DNA from: Siphonodentalium dalli
Taxonomy: Eukaryota; Mollusca; Scaphopoda; Gadilida; Siphonodentaliidae
DNA length: 64,000 bases
Direction of reading: 5' to 3'
NCBI GenBank assembly: GCA_032622095.1
Contig: CP136063.1
Coordinates: forward strand, 81,755,980 to 81,819,979
The number at the start of each line of letters is the position of its first letter. Within the stretch, counting starts at the first letter, position 1. Shown piece by piece: positions 50,042-60,712 of this stretch. Position numbers and translations under genes: made by a program. The notes under the pieces were generated by a model, which saw only the letters and a list, made by a program, of their open reading frames with translations, was not told the DNA's origin and made no database searches.

Positions 50042-50580
50042 GATTAGTTTTATGTTGAAACGAATGTTTATAAATGGTGTAGTGAAATCTGATATTCAAT
50101 ATTGACATTATTGTATTGTTATTATGTCTGTACTGTAATACTTTATCATTATAAGTACTTGCAAAAGTTATTATTAATATTTATATTAGAAGTTATTATT
50201 AATATTTATATTATTAAGTTAAAATAAATTTAAAATACTTCACTAATAGTTTATAACTATTTTCAGAATTTATTATTAATATAATTCATAAATTATCTCA
50301 AATTCTATTCTTTAAATAATTTCAAAGTTATTAAAGTTCTAGTCAAATATTCAACCCTTCGGAAACCTCTTTGGTTAATTTTCACACTTTCAAGTTTTCT
50401 ATATTCAAGTCGTAATTATATCAAAACTACAATTCACTCACCATTGTCAATCTGCCGTTTTATGCACCATATCGTATTACATCGGTTTAACTATATATCA
50501 TTCCATCATATTTCCTCATTTACATGTATTAGGACATTTATTCAATCAAAAGTATTCGCGCAATTTTGCCTTGCGTCAAA
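50042..50580. other. AT-rich spacer with a 25-bp tandem duplication
   Basis: No gene seen. AAGTTATTATTAATATTTAT occurs twice in tandem at 50165 and 50190, within a perfect 25-bp period. The rest is low-complexity AT-rich sequence. Confidence 0.5.
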
Positions 50581-50588
50581 CTTGCGGG

Positions 50589-50790
50589 TGACGTCATCTC
50601 ATGCATATTAGTTAGCTCCGCCTTTGGTTTCTAAGATGTCACCTGTTTTCTTAGTTACGGAAACGAGGTACACGACATCTGTAGCGCGTGAACGCTCCAC
50701 AAATGTGGTATACATCCGTTGGTACTCCACATTGTGGTGTACGGGTATAAAAGGCCGTCAAAAGAGGTTCCACAAATTATAAGTCGATTA
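50589..50790 (+). promoter_or_regulatory. Promoter-like block: CRE, paired palindromes, TATA box
   Basis: A perfect CRE palindrome TGACGTCA lies at 50589-50596. Two direct copies of a palindromic site, CTCCACAAATGTGGTATAC (50695-50713) and CTCCACATTGTGGTGTAC (50725-50742), start 30 bp apart and end 3 bp before TATAAAAGG at 50746-50754. The combination is what a pol II core promoter or an LTR looks like. No convincing gene starts downstream: a truncated MITE lies there. CRE and TATA strings are short enough to arise by chance; the paired palindromes are less so. Confidence 0.4.
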
Positions 50791-50902
50791 AAACTGAGCG
50801 ACGGAAACACGCAGGGAAATCGCAGAGAAGTCGCATAACAAACAATAAGCGCCGCCCATTTAAATAGGATGAAGGTAACTTAATGCAACTTCAGCCCAAC
50901 TC

Positions 50903-51486
50903 AGCCTTCTGCTGCACCATGGTCATTGATAAACAGAACATGAGTGTTTGGTTACAAGGTGCAGAAATGGTCAGAGAATAATCGTCTGTCTTTTGGAAAA
51001 AAATTGCATCATCACAAGTAGAGTTATCTCCCCTAGACTGATTTTTTTTTAATCTTCATTTTAGCCAATTTTTGACCGAAATTGGCCGTTTTCGGTCGCA
51101 TAGCTAACCATGACAGAGCGAATGTCAGTCTATAATCACCTTATGAGCTGATAGACCCGAGATATATTGAAAAATAAAAAAAAGTTATCGTAGCAATTTT
51201 AAATTTTTTTCTCAGAAGTGCAGACGACTGTTTTCAAGGGAGAGAAATCGAGCTGTTTTCCGGTGGAGTACCACACAGAGCTGGCCGACATCAGATTCCA
51301 AAAACATACTTCGTATTCAAATATCATCCCATTTTGTATACTATGGTACCTTTATAAAATAATTAAACCACCAAACCAATACTCCCAGGTATAACAAAGG
51401 CTAAACTGACAGTTATAGCCCTTATATGCTTAAAATCATATTTTTCAGCCCTCATACAACCCATGAAATCGTGTATTGCTACCTTA
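50903..51486 (+). mobile_element. MITE copy 1, left end missing
   Basis: Collinear and nearly identical with 54920-55511. The right terminal repeat GAAATCGTGTATTGCTACC TTA is present at 51465-51486, but the left terminus is replaced by unrelated sequence before CTTCTGCTGCACCATGG. It contains GTAGAGTTATCTCCCC, a motif I associate with molluscan repeats. Confidence 0.75.
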
Positions 51487-51929
51487 AAGGAAAAGTAGAG
51501 TTACCCCCCTTGAGCGATAACTCATTTTCCGAGTTCCTTGGGTAGTGGCGATTAATTTGATATATGACATGTATATGATATATTGTTGAAATAAATTTTA
51601 TTCACAAAGCAACATGCCTTGGGTAATAGTCATTTCAGCCATTTCCAGTCTGCAGTTCACGGGGACCTGGATATCTCAGATTTACCACTTATAGGTCAGA
51701 CCATGGAGTCAAATTATTCTAGACATGTAATGCATCTATTTCTAGTAAAATTCCATCACTCAGTGTTACAAGTTAGTTATTCATATTGCAGATTCCATAT
51801 TTATTTTCAATTCTGGAACACCACCCACCCCTCCTTCCAAGGGAAGTAATTAACAGGTGCCTGGAAATGTCAAAAGTTAGTTCCCTTTGTTGCACCTATG
51901 GCAACGTATTGTAATGACATTCTTTATTA
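51487..51929. other. Spacer between MITE copy 1 and the transposase relic
   Basis: No gene recognised. Starts with AAGGAAAAGTAGAGTTACCCC, similar to the AAGTAGAGTTATCTCCCC inside the MITE. Short frames here have no features. Confidence 0.4.
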
Positions 51930-53744
51930 TTGTTTTGCTCTATGGTGTTCCAATTCTTTACATACAAACTCGAACAATTATTTGTTTATCTCCAACACAA
52001 TGAAAAAGAAAATAAAAGAAATCAAGGTTTCAAAGATGGCACGGTGCCAATTAGATGGTGTAATACATCATCTGATGAGCAACATGAAGAGAGTGCTGAT
52101 TCTAATTCTCAGGATAAAGATCGAAGTGGAGAAAAAATTACGGTTCTTAGACACAAGCGCACTGATGAATATTTAGAAGCATGCAACATGGCGAGTGATG
52201 GGATTCTACCCGGGAAACTTCGGGCCATTAATTTGCCACTTGATGAGACCCAATGTGAAATTGACAGCACGTATGAAAATCATATTGTGAATCTGAACAA
52301 AGTTAATTCAGCTTATGCTTCATTCTTTGATATTCACAATAACGGGAAATGTCAACAGCCAATTCCAGAAATGGCAATCTGCCAGAAACTAGGCATTGTT
52401 TATGCCAGAATAAAGTGCGTGTCCTGCCAGATGGAAGGAGTCCGCAGTGTTTTGTCTGATACATCAGCTAAATCTTCAAGGGGATTGCCTGCAGGTGACT
52501 GAATTATCGGTTATGCTTATCCATGCTCAAGAGCAAAGTCGGACCATCGGACATATGTGTTATTTTTAGTTGTCTGATCGTCTCAGCAAATTCTGCGACA
52601 AAACTGTCGAAATGAACACTGATTCCATGCAACAGAATCAGATATTCTTGCAAAGTACACGAAATCTGCTGGCCGAAAACAATAACATTGATGTTTCTGT
52701 TGACAAGAATTATAATAATCGCCCACAAGCTGGCTGTGAAGCTGCTACACAGTCGGTTTCTGTCGTCACAGAGCAGAATACATCAAGAAAGTTACCGCTC
52801 GCAATGTCAGTTTCGAACAAGTTATGCACAAAGAGATTGTGTAAACATACCGAGCGCTCGTTTTGCAACAGGAATGTCTCACTAGACAACTCAATTGCGT
52901 CGACTCAGTCCTCAATGGCAAAAATGTCATTAAATTCCATAAATGATGCCGGTCTTGTTCGCGTCCAATCAGTTACAACTGACGCCAGTTCCCAACTCCA
53001 GAAAACTGTCCGAGACCTTTCAACGACATCAGCGCCAATAGCACACTTCACTTGTTTTATTCATTCATTACGAACCCTGCAAAAGAGAATACAGAAACTG
53101 AAATTAACTACCAAACTGCAGTTTTAGGGGGAGAAAAATCATCATTCGTAAAGAAACTGTCGTCAAGTATACGCAACCGAGTAAGAATGGAGCTTATTCG
53201 TATCAGGAAATTGTTTCGAGATAAGGACAAATTTGTAACAAAAGCATATAAGGCCATTCAGAACATAACACCTTGTTTCACAAACAACCACAAGAAGTGT
53301 CCAGCATCATCACTGGTCTGTAAGGCGCATCTAAAATCATACACAACAAAACATCTTCCATTTTCGCGTCACGTACATGTAAAAAAATGTGACCAGATAA
53401 TAATACAGAACGAATTGGAAAAATATTTCTCACTCAATATGCTGCAGAAGCTCAGCCGTTTATATGATACAAACAAAAATGAAAGTATCAACCATCGTGT
53501 TTTCACGTACGCACCAAAAAGCACCCTGTGGAGCAGAAACTTTCAAGGACTGTGCCATTCTGCGGTTCACTCGACCACCCACGGAGCAGGAAAATCCCTC
53601 ATTTTATCATCAAAATCTGTTGGTGTCACTTGCCACGACAAAGACCCAATGACAGTTCAATTGAAAAAAAGAGACAGAATGGCTTTCTATCATTCAAGAC
53701 GCCAGTCGCAGAATGACTACAAACATCAACGATATATCAGTTGA
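51930..53744 (+). pseudogene. Decayed Mutator-like transposase
   Basis: Three collinear frames (51930-52502, 52570-53127, 53052-53744) read as one protein of the animal 'Mutator-like transposase domain' type. Recognised segments, in order: IVNLNKVNSAYASFF and CQKLGIVYARIKCVSCQ near the N-terminus; VDKNYNNRPQAGCEAATQSV, which matches the D-x-RYNN-type motif with a candidate catalytic Asp at 52702-52704; VTEQNTSRKLPLAMSVSNKL; VTTDASSQ with a second Asp at 52981-52983; CFIHSLRTLQKRIQ; then KLSSSIRNRVRMELIRIR, NKNESINHRVFTYAPKS and SAVHSTTHGAGKSLIL. The reading needs a frame change near 52490, passes a TAG at 52567-52569 and needs another frame change near 53100, so it is inactive unless short introns rescue it. 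Family call is from memory of the conserved motifs. No terminal inverted repeats were identified. Confidence 0.72.
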
Positions 53745-53934
53745 AAAAAAAAATGTAATCGTTAAATAAAAACATACCGGTAAATATTTCGATTTGGGGA
53801 ATAAAAAATATACTATTTTTTACCATGGATTGAATGCTCACTCACCGTATCAAAGATTGTAAAGTTGACAAAATATATCGTTGATGTTTGTTGTCATTTT
53901 TAAAGTTTATCAGAGATTTATATATGTATCTTAC
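53745..53934. other. Spacer between convergent gene relics
   Basis: AT-rich, begins with a run of A after the transposase stop. On the minus strand it is the start of the intron that follows the endonuclease exon donor. Confidence 0.4.
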
Positions 53935-54169
53935 CTGCCGATATAACCATAACATGCACAAACGATAGTCTCTATGACCATTACACGCCATGTCGTCCAG
54001 GCAGTCTCTGCGGTCTTTGTTTATTTTGTCCGGCTCCAGCGATATATGAGTTGGGTTGACACAGTCCTTGTGGCATAAATGAGACGCATGCTCTGACGGT
54101 GTCAATGGCAAAGTAGGCGAGTCGATGTGCTACAACAGTCTGTACTTTGCCATCTAATCTAACACTCAA
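53935..54169 (-). pseudogene. HNH / His-Me finger endonuclease exon fragment
   Basis: On the minus strand one frame reads SVRLDGKVQTVVAHRLAYF and the next frame continues PSEHASHLCHKDCVNPTHIS, then LEPDKINKDRRDC and CNGHRDYRLCML. The order RL.Y, SHLCH, CVNP.H, EP..IN..R, C...H.....C is that of the zinc-binding loop of His-Me finger (HNH-type) homing-endonuclease-like proteins, with the SHLCH histidine as likely catalytic residue and Cys/His as zinc ligands. One base must be skipped near 54105 to join the halves. The fragment ends at a perfect donor, CGGCAG/GTAAGATA (boundary 53935/53934). The fold is common in mobile elements and in animal genomes as orphan domains. Confidence 0.65.
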
Positions 54170-54865
54170 CTTTCAATATCCTTCTCGCACCTGTGCGGTC
54201 CAAAAATGACAACCAGAAGAACTTCTTTTGTTACATATGATCGACTTCCGTAATGAGGCCAGCTTTCTTTCGCTCGGAATGGATTTAAAAATCTGTGACA
54301 TATTACCTGTAACAAGAAGAAATAACACATGCACCGTACTTGTTTTTGCATAACGAAAACATAAATTTGTGTATGGTTGATTCTGTCGATGTTAATTATA
54401 CGAAGTCTCTCGATTAAAAAAAACAAAAAGCCATGCTTCCCCCCTGTATGCCTTAAATTGGCTATATAACAGATAAAGGTTGCACCCCCCCCCCCCCCCC
54501 CAATTCACTCTCATGTGATTGTTTATCATTAATTTAAATCACATATTTCAGACCCTCAATAACATCTTGCATATACTAGTATGTTGATAGTAACAATGGC
54601 TAGTGTCCCCTGATATACAGGCACTTGCGGTAAATAATATCACAATCTTCAAAATCATAACAGGTTTTTCAGGTGGAATAGTGCGCTATATTTAGTAACA
54701 TATACCTATTTACACATGTTTTGGCTTTAATTTTGATTTTTGGAAATTAATGAGATGTCTGAGAAAGGGAAAATGTGTTTTGCAAAGAATATACAATTCA
54801 TCCAATGTTGACACGAAACTAGGTAAGATGAATTGACCAAAAATAGGTAATTTGACATGCTTCTT
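54170..54865. other. Spacer with 17-C tract
   Basis: No gene recognised. A run of 17 C at 54485-54501 is the longest homopolymer in the window and a likely length-variable site. Confidence 0.4.
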
Positions 54866-55511
54866 TAAGGTAGCAATACACGATTTCTGGCCATTTTCAC
54901 GGGGGTACTGTATTACAACCTTCTGCTGCACCATGGTCATTGATAAACAGAACATGAGTGTTTGGTTACAAGATGCAGAAATGATCAGAGAATAATCGTC
55001 TGTCTTTCGGAAAAAAATTGCATCATCACAAGTAGAGTTATCTCCCCTAGACTGATTTTTTTTTAATCTTCATTTTAGCCAATTTTTGACCGAAATTGGC
55101 CGTTTTCGGTCGCATAGCTAACCATGACAGATCGAATGTCAGTCTATAATCACCTTATGAGCTGATAGACCCGAGATATATGTCAGATATATTGAAAAAT
55201 AAAAAAAAGTTATTGTAGCAATTTAAAAAAAAATTCTCAGAAGTGCAGACGACTGTTTTCAAGGGAGAGAAATCGAGCTGTTTTCCGGTGGAGTACCACA
55301 CAGAGCTGGCCGACATCAGATTCCAAAAACATACTTCGTATTCAAATATCATCCCATTTTGTATACTATGGTACCTTTATAAAATAATTAAACCATCAAA
55401 CCATTACTCCCAGGTATAACAGAGGCTAAACTGACAGTTATAGCCCTTATATGCTTAAAATCATATTTTTCAGCCCTCCTACAACCTATGAAATCGTGTA
55501 TTGCTACCTTA
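54866..55511 (+). mobile_element. MITE copy 2, complete (TA-flanked, Tc1/mariner-like)
   Basis: 646 bp bounded by a 22-bp perfect inverted repeat: TAAGGTAGCAATACACG... at 54866-54887 and its complement ending ...CGTGTATTGCTACCTTA at 55490-55511. If the outer TA pair is the target duplication the element starts AGGTAGC, as expected for a Tc1/mariner-type MITE. No open transposase frame. Copy 1 at 50903-51486 is in the same orientation, and the two bracket the transposase and endonuclease relics. Confidence 0.75.
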
Positions 55512-56042
55512 TGGAACATGTTTAATATAGTTTAATCATATATTAAACTTTTCCGAAGATTTAAGTGATTGATAAAAGGCATTTTATTGCGGGAATCAAG
55601 TCAGTCGGAATCATTATTCATTCTGCACAACATCATCAACTACCTGTGTGATTTGAGTTGACATAATTTATCAGAATAAATATAATCAATTACTCAAATT
55701 GGTGGACTATATTTACCATAACCTGAGATTACTTTGAGAATTACAACATGAAGTTTGTCTTCTCTAGCATTGAGTCACATCGACTAGCAGCATCATATAC
55801 ATTATTTATACAATACAAAATAATAGCCTTGAGTCATTTTTGGCTAGCATTCATATAGATTGTCTATATCATACACATGATACAGCATAGCAATCTGACA
55901 GCAATCGTAGACATTCAGTCCTATAGACTAGCGTATCAATGGGCATTGTCCATTAGCACACCAGAAGCATTAAATGTTAAAGTATTCCGATTATTTGCGG
56001 CAATAAGGGGAAACTTCGTAAAGCATACCCCTGCAGCGTTAC
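55512..56042. other. Spacer, nothing recognised
   Basis: AT-rich, stops in all frames. No similarity to other parts of the window noticed until the spacer module resumes at about 56043. Confidence 0.4.
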
Positions 56043-56174
56043 AATGAGAACGATGTGTTAATTTGTTGAAATTAGGAAATGAAACATGGATGCTCTTCAT
56101 TTAAAGATCATTGTAATTTTTAGTAGCCTGCCTAAAATTCAAAACAGGACCGACATGCGTAGATTTTAAACACG
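56043..56174 (+). repeat. Right-flank spacer module, further copy
   Basis: AATGAGAACGATGTGTTAAT to AATTCAAAACAGG matches about 45996-46100, followed as there by a zinc-finger exon. This copy has about 30 extra bases (ACCGACATGCGTAGATTTTA...) before the finger. Confidence 0.75.
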
Positions 56175-56327
56175 CACAATTGTTCTGATTGCCCCAACGT
56201 CTACAGCTTCGCCTCGGGTTTATATAGGCATATTCCTATTCAACAAAGTGGAATGGGCGCCCACCATTGTCCACACTGCCAACGGCGATATGGCCGCCTC
56301 GACGACGCCAACAGACACCTGAGATAA
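56175..56327 (+). pseudogene. C2H2 zinc-finger exon, copy B
   Basis: An uninterrupted 50-codon frame with stop: HNCSDCPNVYSFASGLYRHI, then a linker, then HHCPHCQRRYGRLDDANRHL, Arg, TAA. The first finger has C-x2-C and one His, but its second His has become Gln (IQQSG where copy A has IEHRG). The second finger has C-x2-C and one His before the stop. Both copies end at the same TAA, so the ancestor probably continued or spliced there. Immediately downstream a 58-bp segment is duplicated. Confidence 0.6.
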
Positions 56328-56343
56328 TGCAGGGACAGATCCC

Positions 56344-56459
56344 GATCTCCTTTGCTATTGTCCAGCTATTGAAATCACCCACACCAAGTCCATATCCTGC
56401 AGATCTCCTTTGCTATTGTCCAGCTATTGAAATCACCCACACCAAGTCCATATCCTGCA
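56344..56459 (+). repeat. Perfect 58-bp tandem duplication
   Basis: GATCTCCTTTGCTATTGTCC... through CATATCCTGCA occurs at 56344-56401 and again at 56402-56459 without a mismatch, absent from the paralogous stretch after 46264. Recent replication slippage or short duplication. Confidence 0.95.
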
Positions 56460-56475
56460 TTTTCAATAAACCTCC

Positions 56476-56778
56476 ATGAGCTCATCGTTCTCGAGTGGAT
56501 ACTGCACTTACAGCTCTCTCCGCATTGAAACAGGCCACCAACGCCCCCACGGGGACCGACTGTCACTGAGAACATTGCCACTCACACCACCCTGGACACG
56601 ACCCGTGGGGCCCACCAAACCTGGTCTACTCGCCCATTACTACGCCTGCACAGCTCGTCTCCACCACAGCTTCTCCTGTTGTAGCTGGTCGCACAATCGC
56701 CATACTCAACCAATTTCATCTCATGCTCACTCAGATAATACTCCGGAAACCTACGTGTGGAATCTCACGTTCAGATGA
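56476..56778 (+). pseudogene. Second finger-like piece, copy B
   Basis: FSSGYCTYSSLRIETGHQRP corresponds to FSSGYCTYTNLSKFKQTQQR of copy A. Beyond GDRLSLRTLP the two copies diverge: copy A goes into the TIHGLLV module, copy B into a C-rich, Pro/Ser/His-rich frame to 56778 without recognisable domain. Confidence 0.45.
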
Positions 56779-57720
56779 AATGTTGCGCTTCAGAGAACAT
56801 TTCCCTGAGCAATGCTGAGGGGAGGAATCGATTGAAATCTTTGATCGAGAGATCATAATTTGAAACTTGATTTCTTACTGGATATATTGGATCAACTGTT
56901 TTCAGATTGCTGGATATTTCGTGGTATACCTAAAACAAAAAACACGAAATTCGTGAATTTATTGGACACTCATTTGTCCGATTTGCTGAATATCAAGACA
57001 GGATTTTCGATGAAAGATCTTTGAGATTCGAAATATATAGATACATCACTCTCATAGAACCATGTACATTTTTTACAATTGAAAAGTTACTTACTGAAAA
57101 AGTGGTTTTGTATTACATTGCATAAAATGCCACTAAACCTATTTCAGAATTAGATAGTGAACTCATTTGGACAATTTCTTCATTGAAAATAAAAAAGGTT
57201 CAACCTGAACAATCAATCAGTCTCAGAATAAAACAAATCTTTCGGCTTGAGTCTCGAAAAGTACATGAAATGTTAATGTACGATCACACACCTGACTAAG
57301 GAGCAGATGTAGAACATAAAAACCGGTAACATAAGGTTAGAACATCAGTTTTCCGTAGTTCTAGCTTCGGTAATCAACGTGGTAGTCTATGCTGAGTTCG
57401 ATAATCAGATTTAAATCAACAGCATACAAGAGATAATAACAGATTATGGAATGCATTTTGGAAGAAAAATTAAGACTGCAAGTTGGAGGACTCAATTTCA
57501 TTCCATATTCTGTTCCTACCCTTGGTAAAGACCAGATAATATTTTAGATGTTTCGTTGATGAAATACAGAATCAGATTTCAAAAGAAGTAAAATTGAACT
57601 ATGAGGGATGTTAAATAGATCATCCAAGTCAGACTCGACATTTACTTTGTATTTGGACACAATGGACGGATGTGTTCATTGATTTAGCACTACTGAAATT
57701 GGACATTGTGACAGGACAGT
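56779..57720. other. Region with decayed sequence, nothing recognised
   Basis: No frame longer than about 60 codons. It lies upstream of the integrase relic and may be the rest of the same retroelement, but I see no reverse-transcriptase or RNase H motif. Confidence 0.35.
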
Positions 57721-57963
57721 CCTCGTGGTTGGGCATATGCGTATATACCTCAAGTGATGGCGGCGTATCGTGCCTCAACACATGCGACCACCGTATTCAC
57801 TTCAAACATGATGCTTGGCAGAGGAACAGTCATGCCCATGCAAGCATTTATACCAGTTCCGAATAGTCATGTCGAACAAGAAATAAGTGAATATGTCCTT
57901 GACCTCAGACACAGGATGGAGCATACACATAAGAAAGAGCGCACAAACTTAAAAACCACATAA
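57721..57963 (+). pseudogene. Ty3/gypsy integrase C-terminal relic
   Basis: In one frame: AYIPQVMAAYRASTHATTVF, then a MMLGR stretch, then VLDLRHRMEHTHKKERTNLK and TAA. Order and spacing match the well-known AYR...H..T..TP..MM.GR segment after the third catalytic residue of Ty3/gypsy integrases and the helix that follows. The expected Thr-Pro after the second Thr is Thr-Ser, and Gly replaced by Val before it. Only about 80 codons remain; no reverse transcriptase or LTR was found nearby. Old genomic relic, not functional. Confidence 0.72.
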
Positions 57964-57983
57964 GAGCGCACAAACTTAAAAAC
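57936..57983 (+). repeat. 21-bp tandem repeat at the end of the integrase relic
   Basis: AGAGCGCACAAACTTAAAAAC occurs at 57936-57956 and 57963-57983 (period 27), and the in-frame stop falls between the two. Confidence 0.85.
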
Positions 57984-58261
57984 TGCATTTGAACATTTGC
58001 CTTGTACTTGGTAGTTGAAAATCCATGGACTCTCGTAAAAAATTCGAGTGTGGATTCGGAGAATGCGTCTTCACGTCATATCGCAAAGGGAAACTCGATA
58101 AGTTCAGAATCAAGGCTTGAGACTGATCCATGGTTACTGTCGTGCTTTGTTTAAAGAATCGAAACTAGTACAGCTTCGAATTCTTTTCAATGTAATATGA
58201 ATTATAAAAAGTTTATGCATACACTGGATGCCATAGTGCACATTTCCTGAGACTCATTGAA

Positions 58262-58858
58262 TCATACTACAGTACAGATGCACCGGCTTTGAAAGCAGAG
58301 AAGAGCATTAATGACGTTGATGTTGATGCCCCGGCTTTGAAAGCGGAGAAGAGCTTTAAAGAAAAACAAAGAGGAAACGATCAGTATACCAATTTCGCAG
58401 TTCAAACTATATGTAACGGAACTGGTGTACTTAAAGGAAGGTTTCGTCAAATCGAAACAGACACAGCATCATCTAGAACACCTGGTGGTTGAGCTGCAAA
58501 AAGACAAAAGAATTCTTGAATGTGATATTGAGGAAAATATGGATAGGTACGAGTGCCTAATAATGACCAATACCTTCTTATAAGTGTTGGATATTGAGGG
58601 ATTGAAGAATGCAAAGTAACCTGAGAGATTGAAAAACATCCAGCTAAAAATTAAATGAGATAGAAGATATGGAACATAGACTGAATGAGATCAAAGGTAT
58701 CTACGAAAGAGTAATTAAAGAGCAAGGTGAAGAAATTGGATATCTAAAAGATTTCCTAAAAAAGATCAACGACTCAGACTGCAATATACACAATGTAATA
58801 CATATGAGAAGTGTATGGGACAAAACTACACCTCTAATTCCATCATCTCAGGCTTAGC
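58262..58858 (+). pseudogene. Decayed coding debris, charged and coiled-coil-like
   Basis: A 10-residue repeat DAPALKAEKS appears twice near 58279-58353. Then come the frames LKGRFRQIETDT and HLVVELQKDKRILECDIEEN (about 58474-58543) and, at 58669-58857, MEHRLNEIKGIYERVIKEQG EEIGYLKDFLKKIND. The heptad-like, Lys/Glu-rich composition suggests a coiled-coil protein. Frames are broken by stops between. Not recognised. Confidence 0.35.
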
Positions 58859-59302
58859 CGGGTCATAGTTATCGTTCATGTTTGTTATAGCCTCCAACTC
58901 ATCTTTATCTACTATGCAGGATATTGCTGATTCGCTGGATGTCATGTCTTGGTGAGTTGATTTCATGACTTTGCTCTATTGTTTTTACTTCTGTCATCGT
59001 TTTCCAGCCCCGCACCCATGTTTCTGAAGAACGCTCCCGTTGGATTTGCATTGCATCACTCGCATTTTGCACACTTTAGGTGCAAACTCAAATATTAACT
59101 TACTTTTTCATATGCAAATTCCTGCCAATATCAGATCGAATAAAGGAGCAATTTTTCATGTGTGGACCAATCTCATCTTCACATAAATCATTTTAAAGCG
59201 TATTGAGTATGAGGGGCTTTGCTGAAATTATTGTATGTACATATAACTTTATGCCAGTTATTTAATGTCATATGCCGAATAAAGAATGCTGTTAACTATG
59301 TT
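58859..59302. other. Spacer, nothing recognised
   Basis: No gene or repeat seen before the distal paralog begins. Confidence 0.4.
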
Positions 59303-60712
59303 GTGAAACTGGCTGCTACCAAGAAAGGTCAGACCAGTTATAAACATGTCTTCTTTCACGAATGCTGAAATGAATAAATCCTGTCATATCTGTTGCTGTT
59401 TTTCATGAGTTTTAATTCATTTCGAAAAGTGGATTTGAGTCCGTCGATTTAATACTTGATTTGTTTCTGGTCATATCTTTGATACAGGGCCTTCTAGAAC
59501 AAAAATAAATTATGCACAATCTGAAGTTCTTTTATTATAAGACTTACAGACATACCAATACAGCTGAGGAATGCATGGACTTGCTGCCAGAATATGCGAC
59601 ACACCAGTCAACTCAAATACAAGTATTACGGACATGCTGGATGATGGCGACAACGCCAATTTTGTAAAGTGTTTCATATGTTATTCCATACGTTTTTAAC
59701 ATAACTATTAGTATAGGCATCACATCACGACGGTGATATACGGGTGTTTAATGACCCACACAATGACTTGTCCAGAAAAAACCAAACGGCTCTCGCTACA
59801 CATATTAGAAGTGATCACCAAGTACTAAATCAATACATGGAAATCGACTAACTCATACATGGTGAATCCCATTTTAAGAGAACGCGCATTTAATGTTATT
59901 TCCAGAGATTAGCATGGGAAAATTAAGACAGATAATACTGGTTTGTTGAGGTTGCTCGAATAGTTTGAGAGTGAGCTCATATAATAACATTCAATTTGGA
60001 TTTCCATTCAAATAACCATTACAGCGCCAAAAAATTAATGCAGGTTCAGCGTTGAAATTAAAAAAAGTGACACCCCCTCATTGTTCACAGTTTACAGATG
60101 AATATTTTTCTCAAGCCAAAGGTTGAACAAGTTCATAGATGGGGAGGTGTGCTGGTTCTTGAAAGATTCCAATTACTAAGGGATTTAGTTAAATGTATCA
60201 GCCGGAATAATCTTGGCAAGAATGAACAATGTTTTACTTTAATTTTCCATAGTTGTAAAGACAGGAAATGTGACGTAGTTGGGAACTCGTAGCTAGACAA
60301 CCCATTTCCCGAATGAAGACAAACAGCAACGCTACCTGCTGTACCTTCAAATTTAAAGCTGTAATACTATGTTCATAATTATATAAATAACATAACTTGT
60401 TACATATTGGAATAATCACTCGTATCAAACAGAGAAGACAGACATGACAGTCAAGTACAATACTTATAAATCAGGAGTGGCTTCAAGACTCATGGTTCTG
60501 CATGCCCCCCACCCTCGAGGAAACATGCAACTTTCAGTCAAGTAGCTTTCGGGATAATATAATATGTCGGGGATTATAGCCATATAAATCCTGAGGCCAT
60601 CACGGGTATAAACATTAAGAGAAGACTGACCCAATGATAGTTCAGATATGCTAAAATCATAATTGTTTAAACATTGGAATAATGTTCTTTATGTATAAAC
60701 CGATTTCTCATA
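59303..60712 (+). repeat. Distal paralog of left flank and unit start
   Basis: Collinear with about 938-2110 and then 2378-2450, with about 265 bp missing at the join (between AGACTGACC near 60630 and TCAGATATGC near 60643). The missing part is the one that carries the 97-codon frame in the array. Overall much more diverged from unit 1 than units 2-13 are. Confidence 0.8.
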
